From: Cryptomeria japonica
Lineage: Eukaryota > Streptophyta > Pinopsida > Cupressales > Cupressaceae
Length of the DNA: 64,000 nucleotides
Direction of reading: 5' to 3'
Assembly: GCF_030272615.1 (NCBI RefSeq)
Contig: NC_081412.1
Coordinates: 546,292,202 to 546,356,201 of the forward strand
Shown: positions 25,051 through 37,540 of the stretch, piece by piece
Numbering within the stretch: the first letter of the stretch is position 1
Layout of the letters: every line of letters starts with the position of its first letter
The notes under the pieces: model-generated
Seen by the model: the letters and a program-made list of their open reading frames with translations, nothing else
The model's database searches: none
Told to the model about the DNA's origin: nothing
Position numbers and translations under genes: made by a program

Positions 25051-27018
25051 ATGAATGTCCATGTGCAGGAGGATCTGCACATGTTGCAGTTACGCGAGCG
25101 CCATCCTGCGACACAGGGGTTGCGGGACCGATTGACCCAGGTAGAGATTGATTGTATTGCAGCGACGAGTCTTTATGAGGTGATGCATATGCTCGTGATT
25201 CGTATGAATCACGGATTGATCACAGCACTGGTGGAGTGGTGGCACAGCGAGATGTGTACCTTTTATTTGGCTCAGGGGGAGATGACCATGACCTTGGAGG
25301 ATGTGTGGCGCATCCTACGGATTTCGATTCGAGGAGAGCTGGTCACGTACGATAGATTCTGGGGGACTGTGGCAGTGTAGAGGATGTTTGATGAGGATGT
25401 ATTTATTGATGATGGCTCCATTGCTTGGGAGGATATAGCAGCACTATATGAGCCGCTTTCAACAGTTTTGTCAGGGATTGTGGGAGGACTGCTGTGTTCA
25501 GACAGGCAGTCACATGGGTTGGCGGTGGGATGGGGACAGGTTATCGAGATGATGATGATCGAGGGGACCCGATTTGCATGGGGACCGTGCATGCTGGCGC
25601 ACATGTATCAGGAGCTCCATGAGGTAGTGTACCGAGGGAGAGGTTCCTTAGTAGTGGGCATGACGCTGCTACACATTTGGGCTTGGGAGCACCTACCAGT
25701 GACTCGATCGGTGAGTCTAAGATTCCGTGCGGTGGATCAGCCGTACATGTTTATGTACAGTGGTATGATGAGTCAGCCCCACTTGGGGAAGGTAGAGTGG
25801 TGGCGGCGGGCATTGGATGACCTAGATGCAGTGATATGGTGGCCATACTTGGAGTGTGAGCCATGGGATGATGACGCAGAGGCACTACCTTATGTCTTCA
25901 TGACCCGATTCCTCATTGGGAGGACCTCCTATCATGTGGAGAGACAGGTGCCTAGGAGAGTGATGAGGCAGTTTGGACGGCAGTAGGGGCTGCCTAGTGG
26001 ATCCGGAGAGTATGCACGGGTGATTCGGGAGAGGTATGCATGGGGTCCAGTGCTACCTTATGATCAAGCACTAGCAGAGTTTCAGACACTGCAGGCGAGG
26101 CCATGGGACCTACGACCAAGGGTCGTTGATGCAGGGGTTACAGATGAGTACACGCAGTATCGGGCGGCGCACCCGATCCTACGGATATCGGATCCAGTAG
26201 AGCTGATCCCAGCATTTAAGGATGAGAGGGGACGGAGACGGAGGAGGGCAAGAGGGTGAGGAGATGGAGGAGGAGGAGGAGATGGAGGGGGAGGTGGAGG
26301 AGGTGGAGGAGGATTGGGGATGCAGAGTCAGCGGAGAGGGAGAGGTGGACTGCCTCTACAGATCTCACAGGGACCACTGATATCGAGAGGAGTTCAGCTG
26401 AGTGGGAGGGGGATGGAGAGAGAGATCTCGATGGACAGAGGGGAGGGGAATGCTGGAGAGGGAGTTGTAGGGGAGGCAGTGATGGATACCGAGGGAGGAG
26501 CTACTGGAGATCTGCGGAACCATATTATAGTGCGTTTGCAGACATAGATAGAGGATTTGGAGGCAGAGGTGGCAGCTAGGGATGTGCAGCTATTTGCACG
26601 GGAGTCGGAGATGACGGCGGTACTGTGGGAGAGAGATACTGCAGTGGAGAGATTGGCGGAGCTACAGGAGAGAGTCCAGGTTGGAGTAGGAGCACAGGGG
26701 CCTACAGGGGAGGTTATGAGGCAGTTTGGGCGAGCACAGGCTGAGATAGAGTACTGGTGGGGTTTGTATTAGCAGGTGGTGCCAGTGAGTCAACGAGCTC
26801 TCAGTTATATGCAGATGCGGAAGACTCGATCAGAGCGATCGTAGAGGATGCAGAGCAGTGGGGGTGTGATGGGTCCTTTGAGGCGGGAGAGATCAGGGGA
26901 TGCAGGAGGGAGTGGTGGTTCGATGAGGCCTCCACGGAGAGATGGATCAGGGGGTGCAGGCACCAGTGGTGGAGCAGGGGGAGGTGTTGGGACAACATCT
27001 GGCCAGAGTGGCATTTGA
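25051..27018 (+). pseudogene. Antisense plant mobile domain (PMD) ORF in gypsy 3' region
   Basis: A single plus-strand frame of about 655 codons, convergent with pol, broken by stops at 25378, 25984, 26257, 26545, 26770 and about 26842. Residues 40-110 (ALVEWWHSEMCTFYL...GEMTMTLEDVWRIL) and about 200 (LLHIWAWEHLPVTRS) match the plant mobile domain (PF10536-type) pattern of GE-x-TITLEDV and LLxxWAxEH. Behind the domain come an Arg/Gly-rich stretch (26220-26340) and a heptad segment IEDLEAEVAARD... (26548-26660). Most stops fit an ancestral CAG or CGA. Antisense extra ORFs, some with PMD, are known from plant Tat-lineage elements; in Arabidopsis the domain occurs in silencing-related proteins MAIN and MAIL1. 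An exon upstream of 25051 cannot be excluded (CAG at 25066-25068). Confidence 0.8.
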
Positions 27019-29275
27019 GAGAGCATTTTTGCATGCATATATGTATTGTATCATTGTTTATTTTTTTGGGCTGTATCTTGGATGGCTCTTGGTAGCCAAT
27101 TTTGTAGACTTCATTGTACTCTGATATATGAGATGATATATATGAGGAGATCCCATATGTTGATGATATGTAGTTGATTATGTATGGATGTGTATGCAGG
27201 ATGATGAGTTTATTGCTTAGATGGATATGTGTATATGTATGCATTGATGAGATGTTCCTTATATGCATGTCTTGATGATGATACTGACATATGAATGCAG
27301 GCTTATATAGGTATGATTTGTTTGTTTTTTGATGGAATGTTGTATGTCTGTAATGCCATGATGATGATGTATGCTTATGATGATTTATGAACAAGATTTT
27401 GGTGTTTCCTATTTTGATGTAATGATGAGATGCTTTATGTGATGATGTAAAATGCGATGGTCGAATGAATGATGTTATGTATGGATATGCATCTAGATGT
27501 TTTGTCAAATGAATGCAATATGGATAAAAAAAATGTTATGAACCAATGTTTATATGATAATGTGTTAAATGAATGCAAATGGATAAACAAAATGTAAAGT
27601 ACAAATGTTTATATGATAATGTGTGAAATGAATGTGTATGGATAAACAAAATGTAAAGTACAAATGTTTATATGATAATGTGTTAAATGAATGCATATGT
27701 GTAATGGATATAAAATGTTATGAACCAATGTTTTTGAAATAAATGGATCTATGATTCTAAATAATATGATATGATTTAAGTACAAATGATAATGTGATGA
27801 TACTATAACTACTGTTTTAATAACTGCACCTTAATGCAATTAAAAAGAGGATGAATAAATGCAAATGCGAATGAATCCTAAAATGAGCATAATAAGATGC
27901 TTTAGGGAATGGATGAATGAATGCACCTTTTCACTAAAATGGATAAATGAATGTATACCATAATACATGATGAAGGATAACAAAATGATGATGGATAATC
28001 AACACTATATGAATGCTTAGTAAAGGACTGAATATAATCAAAGACAATTTAATCCCACAAATAAATCTACTTATTTATGATTGATGCAATGATGCAAATG
28101 ATTGATGAAAACTATATGTCGAAAATGAACTATGTTTAAAGGTAAAAAAAATGACATGAATAGACTTAATGCAAGATGCAACTAACTGTTCAATGCGAGA
28201 TGCAAGTAAATGTGAGGATGTTATGAGCATGAGGAATGCAAGGTTTTTGTAAGACTTTGCATGATGTATTGATGATGTATCAGAGTACTCGGTCGTGATT
28301 GTATCCAAGACCAGCTTAATTTTCCCATTTTGCATATAAAGCCTATATATGAATGAGCGAACGGATGGGTGATGTGCAACGGAATGTAATATATAAACAG
28401 ATGAGATGAAATGACGATCCATAGTGCTCTATTTTCATCATTGAGCTTTAAAATGTTGGAAGAGAATACAAGCATTTTGACATAATGATTCAAGATGACC
28501 TGAGTATTCCTTTCATGGACTTTATATAGCAAGTTAATACAAACGACTTGATATAAGGGTCAAGTCGACCAGAGTATTGCTTGCGGAACAGACAAGGATT
28601 ATCTCTGTTCATGCATGACTTGGATCATCCTCCTTGATCTTAGGCTGATCATATCCTAAGACAAGTGCATACCATACTAAGAGATAAAACCTTTATCTAA
28701 TTTGGATGAGGTAGGAGGAACCAAAGGAAGAGCATTGTACCTGCAAACAAACAGTATATACATAAAGAGTAAAGAATAAGGATCCTTGGTAATGGTTCAT
28801 GCCCATATGGTTGAGGTATACGCTGTAGTCAGCAAGCCGTAGTGATCTATGACTGCATTTGGCATAAGATCACATAGCTTGGTGAACTTCCCATGCAGAC
28901 ACCCTTAGTACATGCCCCAGTACTTCATCGGAAATAATGCGCAAACGATACCAAACAGTGCTGAAAGGATCCTGATACAGATAAACGAATGATTGTACTC
29001 ACAAATCAACCAAGTATTTGATAGCTTAACCTAATTTTCTTGTCAAAGAAAATGTCACTTTTGTCTTTGTTTTGGTAAGGAAGGATGCATCCTTGTTGAA
29101 GATAGTTTTTTGAGTGTTGATGTGGATTGTGTAGTCGATTGGTAAATGGTCATCGTGTGAGTATTTTGTCAATGCTTGTTTTGGTATCTGCATGGATGAG
29201 TATGTACAAGGTGTTGTTATGTTTTTGTGTGGATTTTTTAATGATTGTGTCGATGTTTTTTGGATTTTGAATTGT
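27019..29275. other. Noncoding 3' region of gypsy element, ATG-rich low complexity
   Basis: Lies between the 3' ends of the two convergent transcription units. It is rich in ATGATG- and TGTATG-type words, with no convincing ORF. A minus-strand frame at 26801-27508 is composition-driven (His/Ser/Tyr-rich). A further minus-strand frame at 29026-29460 (MSKTGGNAFNLL...) overlaps the minisatellite and is not supported. Confidence 0.6.
27541..27725. repeat. Tandem repeat, about 59-bp unit, three copies
   Basis: TGTTTATATGATAATGTGT recurs at about 27548, 27606 and 27665 with conserved surrounding text (AAATGAATG, GGATAAACAAAATGTAAAGT). Confidence 0.85.
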
Positions 29276-29278
29276 TTT

Positions 29279-29377
29279 GAATGTTTTTGGTATTTTTGAT
29301 GAGATATTTTTGAATGTTTTTGGATTTTTGATGAGACATTTTTGAATGTTTTTGGATTTTTGATGAGACATTTTTTA
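29279..29377. repeat. Minisatellite, 32-33-bp unit, three copies
   Basis: The unit GAATGTTTTTGG(T)ATTTTT followed by GATGAGA(C/T)ATTTTT occurs three times in succession just downstream of pol. Confidence 0.85.
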
Positions 29378-29812
29378 ATGAAGAACTTTAATGAATCATA
29401 AGACAATGTAGAATCCACTTCCCTCAATAGGTTAAAGGCATTGCCCCCAGTTTTAGACATGACTATGAAAAAGCGGGATGCTTAGACGCATGAAGTATTT
29501 ATCATATTTGCAGAGAAATAACAAGCCATGGTTTTGGATGGATGGATGTATGTATGAAGTAGGTGTGATCGCAACAAGTCTGAAAGACAATGGAGCCATA
29601 ACCTTTACGAGTGGCGCCTCTTTTCCAGGTTTTCACCATCGCACTTACCCAAGGTGCCACTAGAGTGGTTGTTCACCGTTTGGATGCATGATTTTTCTCT
29701 TACTCTTTTTGGTGTTTTTGTATTTTCTTCAGGACATTTTTCTGAATGTTTTTGGTGTTTTCTGGTATGTAGGGGAGCCTGATGCTTTGTACACCTTAGG
29801 TATAAAACCATT

Positions 29813-32800
29813 TTAGTGCATGCTGTTGATTGGATCTGTTAATGGTTCTCCTTCTGATGTAGCCAACTGATATGCCCCGGACCTGAACACAGTAGTGACA
29901 ACATATGGGCCCAGCCAGTTTGATTCAAACTTGCCTTGATGTTCTCTATTTGGTTGATTGCGAGGATTCTCTCGTAGAACAAGATCACCTACCTCAAATG
30001 TACGAGGTCTAACCCGGTGATTGTAGCTTTTGCTCATGCACTGTTGATAGGCTTTGAGATGGTTATATGCAGCTTGTCGCTTCTCATCTAGTAACTCTAA
30101 GTCTTGAAGACAGGATACTCTGTATGCTTCATCATCGATGAGATTGTGCAAGGAAACCCGTAGTGATGGGATCTCGACTTCAATAGGCAAGATAGCTTCT
30201 GTGCCATAGACCAATGAGTAGGGAGTTGCACCCGTGGGGGTTCGAATGCTAGTTCGATATGCCCATAGCACTGGATTTAGCTGAATGTGCCAATCACGAC
30301 CGACATCATTGACTGTCTTCTTTAGGATCCTCAATATGTTTTTATTGGATGCTTCGGCCTGACCATTGCCTTGTGGGTAGTAGGGAGTGGAAAAGCGGTG
30401 TTGGATATGAAATTTTTCACAAAGTTCGCGGACATCCTGATTTTTGAAAGGAAGATCGTTATCTGTGATGATGGACATGGGCACACCGTAGCGGCAGATG
30501 ATGTAGTTGAGGATGAATGAGGCGATCTGCTTGCCGGTGACTTGGGTAAGTGGAACAGCTTCGATCCACTTGGTGAAATATTCGGTGGTGGTAATAATGA
30601 ATTTATGGCCATTGGATGAAGATGGATGGATTTTACCCACAAGGTCAAGACCCCATTGACAAAAAGGCCATGGTGTTGTGATTGGTTGCAGTTCTTGGGC
30701 GGGTGCATGTATCAGGTCGCCATGAACTTGGCATTTCTTGCACTTCCTGACAAAGTAGTAAGAATCTTTTTCCATAGATGGCCAATAATATCCAACTCGC
30801 AGGAGTTTCTTGGCTAGTGATGGACCACTTGAATGAGTCCCACAAATTCCTTCATGTACCTCTTCCAAAGCCTTTGTTATCTCATCTTGTTCCAGACATC
30901 GAAGGAGAGTACCATCAAGACCGCGTCGGTATAGGGTTTCGGCAATAATGGTATATCGAGTAGTTTGGCGAATGAATGTTTTTCGTTGGTTATTCGATTG
31001 GTTGGGAGGAAGGGTGTGATCATGGAGATAGGTGTAGAACTCACCGCACCATGGGGATTCAGAACCAACAAGGCGACATATCATTTCGGATTCGGGGATA
31101 TCATAAGCGGGGATCCAAAGCTATTCTACCAAGAACTCATAGCGTGTTGAATTTTGTGGAAGATCTAGGAGAGATGCGATGGTAGCCATAGCGTCAGCAG
31201 CTCGATTCTGATCTCTTGGTATTTTCTCAAAAGTGATAGTAGTGAATGATGTCCTTAGGTTGTCCACCATTTGCTTATATGGCATGAGTTTATCATCTTT
31301 AGTCTGATATTCATTTGTTGCTTGTTGAATGACCAGTTGTGAGTCACCATATACTTGTAGTTCGTGTAGCTTCCATTGTACGGCTAGCCTGAGTCCTATG
31401 ATCAAGGCCTCATACTCTGCTATGTTGTTGGTGCATGGAAATGTGAGTCTGTAAGACTTTGGGATGCTATCATCTTGAGGTGTGATAAACAGAATGCCTG
31501 CCCTCGAGCCATGCCTAGTGTACGAGCCATCAAAGTATAGTTTCCATGGTTGTGTTGTTGTGATCATGAATATCTCTTCATCTGGAAAATTGGAAATGAG
31601 AGGATGATCGCCTATGAGAGGTGCATCGGCCAACTGATCTGCAATAACTTGGCCTTTGATAGCTTTACAGTCCATGTACTCAATGTCAAACTCACTTAGA
31701 ATCATCACCCATTTGGCCAAGCGACCTGTCAATGCTGCTTTGCTGAGTAAATACTTGAGTGGATCAATCTTTGCGATGAGTTGTACCTTGTGTGTCAACA
31801 GATAGTGCCGCAATTTAGTGGCTGCTAAGATTACTGCTAAGCAAGCTCGCTCAATAGGTGTGTAATTGAGTTCATAGCCCACCAGTGTGTGAGAGATGTA
31901 GTAAACAACACACTCTTTTCCTTCTACATTATGTTGTGCCAGTAGTACACCCAATGCTATACTTGTTGCTGAGATATAAAGTAACAACGGTCTACTTGGA
32001 TCTGGTGGCATTAGCAATGGTGGATTCATGAGATAGTCTTTAAGCGTCTGAAATGCTTGCTGGCATCGGGCATCCCACTGAAAGTGGATGTTCTTGTGTA
32101 GCAGATGTGTGAATGGGTGACATTTATCAGCCAATTGTGCAATGAATCTTTGGATGGATTGAAGCCATCCTTGTAATGTCCTTAGTTGACTGATATTCTT
32201 TGGAGGTGGCATGTCCATGATTTCTTTTACCTTTGTTGGGTCGACCTCAATACCTTCGCTTGAGACAATGTGTCCTAGAAGCTTCCCGGAGGTTACTCCA
32301 AAGACACATTTCTTTGGGTTGAGTCGAACATGGTATTGTTCCAGTCTATCAAAGATTTTATCTAAGATGTGGAGATGCCCTTCTCTGGTGAGTGATTTTG
32401 CTAGTAAGTCATCCACATAATCTTCCATCATAGTATGCATCATGTCATGGAAGATGGTGGTCATTGCTCTTTGATAGGTGGCTCCTGCATTCTTGAGACC
32501 AAAAGGCATCACATTCCAGCAATATGTGCCCCATGGACATGTGAAGGCTATCTTATGTTGGTCCTCTGGTGCGATCTTTATCTAATTGTATCCTGAAAAG
32601 CCATCCATGAGTGAAAGCATGGCATGTCCTGCTGTCAGATCCACTATGATGTCGATATTTGGAAGGAGGAAGTCATCCTTAGGACAGGCCTTATTTAGAT
32701 CTCTGAAGTCAGTACAAATGCGGATGCCCCCTTTTGGTTTGCCGACAGGCACAATATTGGAGATCCATTCTGCATAATCAATTGGTCTAATGAAACCAAC

Positions 32801-35476
32801 ATCTAGGAGTTTCTTGAGTTCTGCTTTGACTAGCACTGCAATTTGAGGATGCATCTTACAAAGCTTTTGCTTGACAGGTTTAGCCCCTTCTGCTACAGTA
32901 AGGTGATGCATGACTAAATCAGGATCAAGCCCAGGCATGTCTGCATATGACCATGCAAAGTTGATCTAACGCTTCTGGAAGAACTCTATAAACTTAGGTT
33001 GTTCCTCTGGAGTGAGAAGAGATGCTAGATGTATGAGATGAGGATTTGCAGGAGTCCCCACATTGTATTCTTTGGTTTCCTCGATGAGAATCGTTGATCG
33101 TTCCTGTTGTGTACTAGCAGGGAGAATGTCAAACCCTTCATCCTCAGGCGCCTCAGAGAGGTTTTCACCATTGGATACGCTCTTTCTTTTTACTTTTGTT
33201 GGATCAAACAGTGCCACAGTGTGGTTTTCACTAGAAGATCCATGTTTTAATGTTATATTTTTGCAGCTAAAAGGTTTGGCATCCGCCCCAAAGTATGCTG
33301 CGCTATTAAGTTCAATGGCAAATCTAGCTTTGTGATCCCCACTTGGTAGGTTATCCCTTAATTCCAAAAAGTCAATGATGGCCTCATCGTTTTGGAAGAA
33401 GTCAAGACATGGGGGATTTGGTTGGTTCCATTCGATGAGTTCAGGGTGGATAATGGGCATTACTTCATCGATTAGGTTAAGTGCGTTAGAAGTATCAGTG
33501 AGGGTTAAGACATTATGATGAAGGTCGTTAATGGTACTCTCCCCGTCAGAATCAGGCGTAGGATGAGACGTAGGGTCTGTGGAAGACGTTTCCAACTTAG
33601 GAACCCAAGTGGTCTTTATCTGTGCTTCTCCGTAAACAGGGATATCTTTGCGTGGTGGAGGTGGTGATGTGTCTTCCTCATCTGAAGTGTTAAGCTGTAC
33701 AGAATCAAATTCCCATTCATGTGAGTCAGTCTCTGAATCACTTTCCAGCATCCGATTACTATACCATACTGGGATGTCCTTTGAGTTAAATACTGCAGGT
33801 GTGATTGGTTGATGTACCTTTGTAATGATCGGTGCTGCAGGGCGATTGATGGGGATCAAGGAATCTGGTATAGGGAGTATCGGTAATACTAACTCAGTGG
33901 TTTCTGCTGGAACTGTTGGTGCCATAGATGTTGTTGTGGGTTTTGATATAGTTGTTGCTGCTGATGGTGCCGCTGATGGGATTATGAGTTCGTTTGGTGG
34001 GATGAGTGGCATTGGTGATAGTTGTGTTGGGGTTTTGAGCCTCGATGGGGCAATTGGGATGGTGCTTGAGGGTGCTTTGATTATGAAAGGTGTCCGCTTT
34101 GCAGTAGGTGGACAAAATGGTTTGCTGGGTTTTCCTTTGAATTTGAGTTTAGGAAAGATCTCTTTTTCAAAGCCTAGGCCTGTATTACCTTTGGGCTTAA
34201 ATTTTGGTAGTAGAGGTTCATGTCGTCCTTGTTTGCAATATCCCAAAGCACTCTGACCATCATACCCCATTCTTTGCATAATGAGGAGACCTTTGCCATA
34301 CTGATCCGTAGGAAGTATAACTCGAGGGATGTCAGTGGTGATGGGATCCTTATAGATCCATTCCGCCAGGTCCTCATCTTGCGTTTCTTCCTCTTGACTC
34401 TTTCCAAGAACGAAAGGCGTTAAAGCACATGCTGGTATGTTTAGTGGTTGCTGGAGTACCTGCTGTGGTTTACCATGCGTTCTAGGAGAAGTGGGCATTT
34501 GTCCCACACAAAAGAGTTGACTCAAGTTGTATTCCCCAGGACCTTCCTCTGCGATCTTCATCTTAAGCTTTTCTTGCTTGGGCATAGTGGTGTTTGAACG
34601 GGCAAGAGAGGCGGGACTGATATATGATGTGGAAGAAATGGCTTCTCTATTATTAGGAACGATAATCTCTGGTTGATGGCTGATATTATGGCAATATGCA
34701 AAGGGATTTGCATCACCCAGAATTGTGATCTCTACACCATTATGTGGGAACTTGATACATTGATGGTAGGTAGATGGAACGACTTGCATGGCATGTATCC
34801 AAGGTCTTCCTAACAATAGATTAAATGGCAGAGGAAGGTCTAGAACCTGACAAATGATGTGCTTTACCACGGGGCCCACTCAGATTGGTAGTACCACGAC
34901 TCCTTTGGATGAACGCTTCACATCGTCATAGGCTTTGATTGTGATCTTCTGACAAGGATCCACTGATTCTACCGCATATCCCAATGTTGTGACCAACTGC
35001 AGTGTACAAATATTTAGGCTTGCTCCATTATCGATCAAGACTTGCTTGATCCTATGCTGGTTAATAAATCCTTCAATGTGGAGTGAGGCATTATGTGGTT
35101 GCTGGAAGGAAGAGTTGTCACTTTCGGAAAAAGTGAGACAAGGTGATGACTTGAGACTTCCAACCATGGCTTGAAATTGGTCTGTATTTAGATTTGCAGG
35201 GATTGACGCCTCTTGGAGTGCTTGATCCAAGATAGTTTTATGAGAGGGTGATAGGCATAAAAGCTCTAAAATGGATATAAGTGCAGGCGTTTTGTCTAAT
35301 TGTTCCACAAGATTGTACTGCTTTGGGATGGAGGTGGTGCCTTGTGGAGCTGCTTTGATGGTAACTTTACCGCGGCGTGTAACAACATTGCAATTTGAGT
35401 TGGGATTTTTGAAGGTTATAGTTGCAACTTGTTCATTGGCATCATACAGATGATTTATAGTGTAATTATACGCAGC
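29813..35476 (-). pseudogene. pol: gypsy pol: protease, RT, RNase H, archaeal-type RNase H, integrase
   Basis: One continuous minus-strand frame, in frame with gag, interrupted by stops at 34880 (TGA), 32966, 32582 and 31121 (TAG) but no frameshift. Protease: VLIDNGAS (about 35020-35040). A long spacer holds a G-patch-like block (GYDGQSALGY...GNTGLGF, about 34170-34280). RT: MDGFSGYN, MPFGLKNAGATYQ and YVDD (about 32405-32420). First RNase H: about 31800-32010. Second, archaeal-type RNase H: YFDGS...NNIAEYEAL...GDSQLV (about 31190-31560). Integrase: HHCC zinc finger then WGLDLVG, TDNDLPF and a PQGNGQAEASN block (about 29900-30860). The order and the second RNase H are typical of the Tat lineage. 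Replacing the stops by CAG or CGA matches conserved wording (GYN*IKIAPEDQ, EFLVE*LWIP). Confidence 0.93.
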
Positions 35477-37087
35477 CTATGTATAATTAGTGGTATCAGT
35501 GCCTCGCCTGGAAGTGGAAGGATCCCTTTGATCTTGTGATGGAAGTGGATTTTTGAACATCAAATGATCATTATTGGTTGTTTTTGGGTTATGTCCTTCA
35601 ATTTCAATTTCTCCTCGATCAATAAGATCCTGAATGAGATCTTTCAATCGGTGACAATTACTTGTCTTGTGCCCTCTTCCTTGATGGAATTCACAGTGTT
35701 TAGTATCTCTCCACCATGCCGGTTTGACTTGAGGCTCATAGTTTGACATCTTAGGTAGAGTGACCAAATTTTGAGAGAGGAGTTGTCGCAACACTGTTTC
35801 AATGGGTTCCCCTAAGGGAGTGTATGTGCGTTTCTGTTTTTGCTGACGAGGTCTAGGTTCATCATGAGATGTGATGTGACCTTGATTAGAATTAACATTT
35901 GTGTTGTTTTGAGGTGGAGGATTTTGTCCTGCAAACCGAACCACAGGTTGTGCATTTTGGATAGTCCGGGCATCAACAACCCCATCATTGACGATATTCT
36001 TGTTTTTATTCCAGAAGTTTGGTTTATCGCTGTTGAAGCATGGGTGAGGACCATCTTTTGGTTCGTTAAAGATTTTGATGAGTCCTTTCTTGATGAGTGC
36101 CCGTTCACATTTTAAACCCTTGGTGATCATATCATTAAAAGAGTCTGTGTCTTTGACATCCAGGTGAAATTCCATTTCTTCGTTTAAGTTGGAAATGAAT
36201 ATTTCCACTAGTTCTCGTTCAGGTAACTGAAGAGAATGTCTACTAGACATTTGACACCATCGTTGCAGGAATACTGAAAATTGTTCACCTGGTTTTTGTT
36301 TGGTGTTGCACAGATCAGCCATGGTGATGTCGCGTTCAATGTTATGAGAGTAATGAGCTAGGAACTTCTGGATGAGTTCCTCAAATGTTCTAATGCCTCC
36401 TAGTAGTCGGGAAAACCATGATGTGGTTGTTCCGCCCAAGCTTTGGGGAAAAAGGCGCATTAGGTAGGTGTCTTCATATGCCACTTCAAGACAAGCGGAA
36501 TGAAATTCTCTGACATGATCACGAGGATCTCCCTTTCCTCTATATTTTTCAAATTTGGGTGTTTCGAATCCACGTGGAAATGGTGGCATGTAAAGATTCC
36601 TATCAAAAGGATAGGGACAGATGTCATTGAGTGAGAATTGGTTAGTCTTGACACCACTATGAAGCTGTTGGGCGAGATTCTCTACTTGTTGCCGCAACGT
36701 CTCCATTTCATTTGGAGGAGGAGGTGGTGGGTTACCTCAAGGAATGTTATATCTGATGGGATCTCTACCTCTTTCCTCTTCATGGCGACTTTGTCTTTTT
36801 GATGCTTGTCTTAATTGGGCAAGATCAAAGTCAGAGGGGAGTTTTGCTCCTTCTTGAGCGAGTCTTAAGAAGTGAGCATCCGCATTGCTCCTGAGTATTT
36901 CATCAAACAATCTGTTAAAGAGAGGGTTATGCTGAGCCCTTTCTATTGTTGCAGGAGTGGGAGTACTTGGGTTTTCATCATTTGCATTTCCTCCAAGTGC
37001 TTCTTGAAATTCATTGAGATTTTCCTCTTCTTCTTCTTCTTCTATTTCTATTTCTCGTTGCCGTGACTGTGATCGGGTTTGAGCCAT
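35477..37087 (-). pseudogene. gag: gypsy gag (one internal stop)
   Basis: A 536-codon frame starting MAQTRSQSRQ at 37087; the second gypsy copy has the same start at 63616. The first 116 codons hold an acidic Glu-run and are separated from the rest by TGA 36737-36739, where the second copy has CGA (Arg, at 63958-63960). The capsid-like region follows (FEKYRGKGDPRDHVREF...), then a zinc knuckle CEFHQGRGHKTSNC (about 35655-35700). The frame ends at TAG 35477, but reading stays open in the same frame into pol, so this TAG is either the natural gag/pol boundary or another CAG change. Confidence 0.9.
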
Positions 37088-37540
37088 TTTGTTTATGAGT
37101 CTTTGTTGAAATTGCATGAAAATGATGATGAGTTTTTGATGAGATGAGAGAGTTTATGATTGGTGCATTGTGTTGCATGTGGATCTCTAGCACTTTTAAG
37201 GTGGATGTAACCGAAATTCCTTCTTTGAATTGCTTGTTTTTTTTTTGATAAGTTTTGATGTGATAAGGTGTAGAGAAATCTGAGATGTGTTACATATTTA
37301 AATACCTAGTAATGAGAGGATTCACTCATGAACTAGTTTTAACTTGCGTAGATGTGTCTCTTAGGATGAGCTTATCCTAGATGTAGAAACAATCTAAAAA
37401 GTGATGTGATGTGTTTGATTTCAAGCAATATCTAAAAGAGAACTTGGGACAAGGACCTCTTAATGTTTTTGAGAGTTGGGACGGATTGATGATGAAGTGA
37501 TTATGTATGAGTGAGATGATGGATGAAAATGTTTTCAACT

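Noticed and set aside
25272-25604. Minus-strand frame opposite the PMD ORF
   Set aside because: Shadow of the PMD frame.
26801-27508. 235-codon minus-strand frame in the gypsy 3' region
   Set aside because: His/Ser/Tyr-rich composition follows from the ATG/TGT-rich low-complexity DNA. It overlaps the end of the PMD ORF on the other strand and has no domain.
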